A stretch of DNA of 64,000 nt from Streptomyces sp. NBC_00775 (GTDB lineage Bacteria > Actinomycetota > Actinomycetes > Streptomycetales > Streptomycetaceae). The position numbers and the translations under genes were made by a program. How positions within the stretch are numbered: the first letter of the stretch is position 1; every line of letters begins with the position of its first letter. The stretch covers positions 3,782,001 through 3,846,000 of the forward strand of contig NZ_CP108938.1 of assembly GCF_036347135.1 (NCBI RefSeq), read 5' to 3'. This document shows, piece after piece, positions 62,991 through 64,000 of this stretch. Below the pieces are notes generated by a model. It saw only the letters and a program-made list of their open reading frames with translations, was not told where the DNA came from and searched no databases.

Positions 62991-64000
62991 ATGGCACGAA
63001 AGAGAGCGCTCCTGATCGGAGCGAGTGACTACGACTCTCCCGGGATCGCGCCCCTGCCCTTCATCCCGGACGACATGGCCGCACTCGGCGAGGCGCTCGA
63101 ACGGCGCGGCTTCGAAGTGAGCGTCCCGAGACCCAAGCGGCAGGTCGGCACCACCTTCGTCAATGTCGAGATGGGCCGTTTCCTCAAGAGGGCCCGGGCC
63201 GGCGACTCCCTGCTCGCCTGTCTCAGCGGCCATGGCGTGCACGCCGAGGGACAGGACTACTTCGTTCCCGAGGACGCGCATCTGGAGCTCGAACCCTTCG
63301 AGCAGGGCTGTGTCGCCATCGACTGGAAGCGTGACCTGGAGAGATCGCTCGCCGAACACATCGTGATCCTGGTCGACGCCTGCCGGGAGGGAATCGAGCG
63401 GGACTCCCAGGGCCTCACGGGCCTCACGAGCTGGGGACGCCGCAAGGTCGACCGTGAGCTGCGGCGCAAGGTCGCGTACGTGTACGCCTGCTCCCCCGGC
63501 CAGCTGGCCCGGTTCGTGACTCCGGGCGACCAGGTCCGCGACGGAGTCGACTGCGGCACCCGGCCCGGCGAGTCCTTCAGCCTCTTCTCGCGTGCGGTGC
63601 GCGACGTACTGCTGCGCCACCCGGGCGCGCTGGACCTGGGCGGCTTCAAGGAGAACGTCCAGGACCGCATCGAGGATCTGCACCGAGGCTACGGCAAGAT
63701 GAGCCATCTGCAGCAGTTGCGCGTGGTGGTGTACGCGGCCGGGGACCAGGGCGAGTTCCCGATCGTCGACCCGCTGCCGGGCGCCGGGGCCGAGCCCGTG
63801 CCGCACCCCTCGCCGGGTGCCTCCGCCGGGCCCGTGGCTGCCGCGGCCGTGGTCTCCGACACCATGTCCGCCGTCGCCGAGCCCGAGGTGGATCCGGGTG
63901 TCCGGCTCGCCCGGGCCCTCTACCGGTTCCAGCTCCACCACGAGACGGAGCCGCTGCTCGACTTCGCCGCCACGGGTCCGGCCCGTGACGTCGTGCAGCT
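62991..64000 (+). CDS. Caspase-fold (peptidase C14) protein, 5' part, cut by the window end
   Basis: The frame opened by ATG 62991 stays open to the window end (336 codons shown). It starts RKRALLIGASDYDSPGIAPL, with a metacaspase-like domain at about 1-255: catalytic H81 in CLSGHGVHAEGQDYF and C131 in VILVDACREG. After about residue 260 a Pro/Ala-rich linker and a new segment (DPGVRLARALYRFQLHHETE) begin, so a further C-terminal domain lies outside. In streptomycetes such proteins often carry effector or repeat modules and are linked to regulated cell death or defence; which applies here cannot be seen. No good Shine-Dalgarno precedes 62991. The 237 bp upstream hold no supported gene. Confidence 0.88.
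   Translation, partial: MARKRALLIGASDYDSPGIAPLPFIPDDMAALGEALERRGFEVSVPRPKRQVGTTFVNVEMGRFLKRARAGDSLLACLSGHGVHAEGQDYFVPEDAHLELEPFEQGCVAIDWKRDLERSLAEHIVILVDACREGIERDSQGLTGLTSWGRRKVDRELRRKVAYVYACSPGQLARFVTPGDQVRDGVDCGTRPGESFSLFSRAVRDVLLRHPGALDLGGFKENVQDRIEDLHRGYGKMSHLQQLRVVVYAAGDQGEFPIVDPLPGAGAEPVPHPSPGASAGPVAAAAVVSDTMSAVAEPEVDPGVRLARALYRFQLHHETEPLLDFAATGPARDVVQ

Overview
The window is high-GC actinobacterial DNA with a strong G/C third-position bias, GTG starts and many GTGA/ATGA stop-start overlaps. The gene order glpX, WhiB-like gene, two fumarases, SpoIIE-type phosphatase, PBP, oxyR-ahpC-ahpD, plus xseA/xseB, ispH and ppgK, matches the core chromosome of Streptomyces as I remember it from S. 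coelicolor. I ran no database search, so functions rest on motifs and family knowledge.

Region 1 (1-15.4 kb) is accessory. It is a one-direction biosynthetic gene cluster of eleven genes with no PKS and no multimodular NRPS. In order it encodes an MFS exporter, a stand-alone adenylation enzyme, a carrier protein fused to a citrate synthase, an ATP-grasp protein, an aconitase homologue, an unrecognised protein, an enolase-superfamily epimerase, a D-2-hydroxyacid dehydrogenase, a flavin monooxygenase with its flavin reductase, and a second ATP-grasp ligase. Taken together this looks like the first half of the TCA cycle rebuilt for specialised metabolism. An acyl or aminoacyl group is loaded on the carrier domain and condensed with a 2-oxoacid by the fused citrate synthase. 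It is then isomerised by the aconitase and oxidised by the dehydrogenase to give an unusual 2-oxo or amino acid, which ATP-grasp ligation, epimerisation and flavin-dependent oxidation would turn into a small peptide-like product. This is the most likely undescribed system here; the product is unknown and the left border may lie outside the window.

Region 2 (15.5-19.6 kb) holds a secreted GH5 mannanase with FN3 and CBM2 domains under a perfect CebR-type operator, a convergent MFS transporter with a 16-bp palindrome in its upstream region, and the decayed remnant of a YoeB-like toxin.

Region 3 (19.6-62.8 kb) is mostly conserved core: ychF, ppgK, ispH, xseAB, glpX, a WhiB-like regulator, class I and class II fumarases, a GAF/PP2C/ATPase regulator, a class A PBP, a PadR-controlled ABC exporter, a roadblock-type cluster, oxyR with ahpCD, an AI-2E family permease, a lytic transglycosylase, PhoH, a cis-prenyltransferase and several small enzymes. 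Two regulatory themes recur: at least twelve genes have a TAnnnT hexamer 6-7 nt before the start codon and no Shine-Dalgarno (predicted leaderless mRNAs), and three intergenic regions carry members of one GC-rich inverted-repeat family, one of them a 306-bp element with perfect 37-bp inverted ends.

The right edge cuts a caspase-fold (peptidase C14) gene that keeps its catalytic His and Cys.
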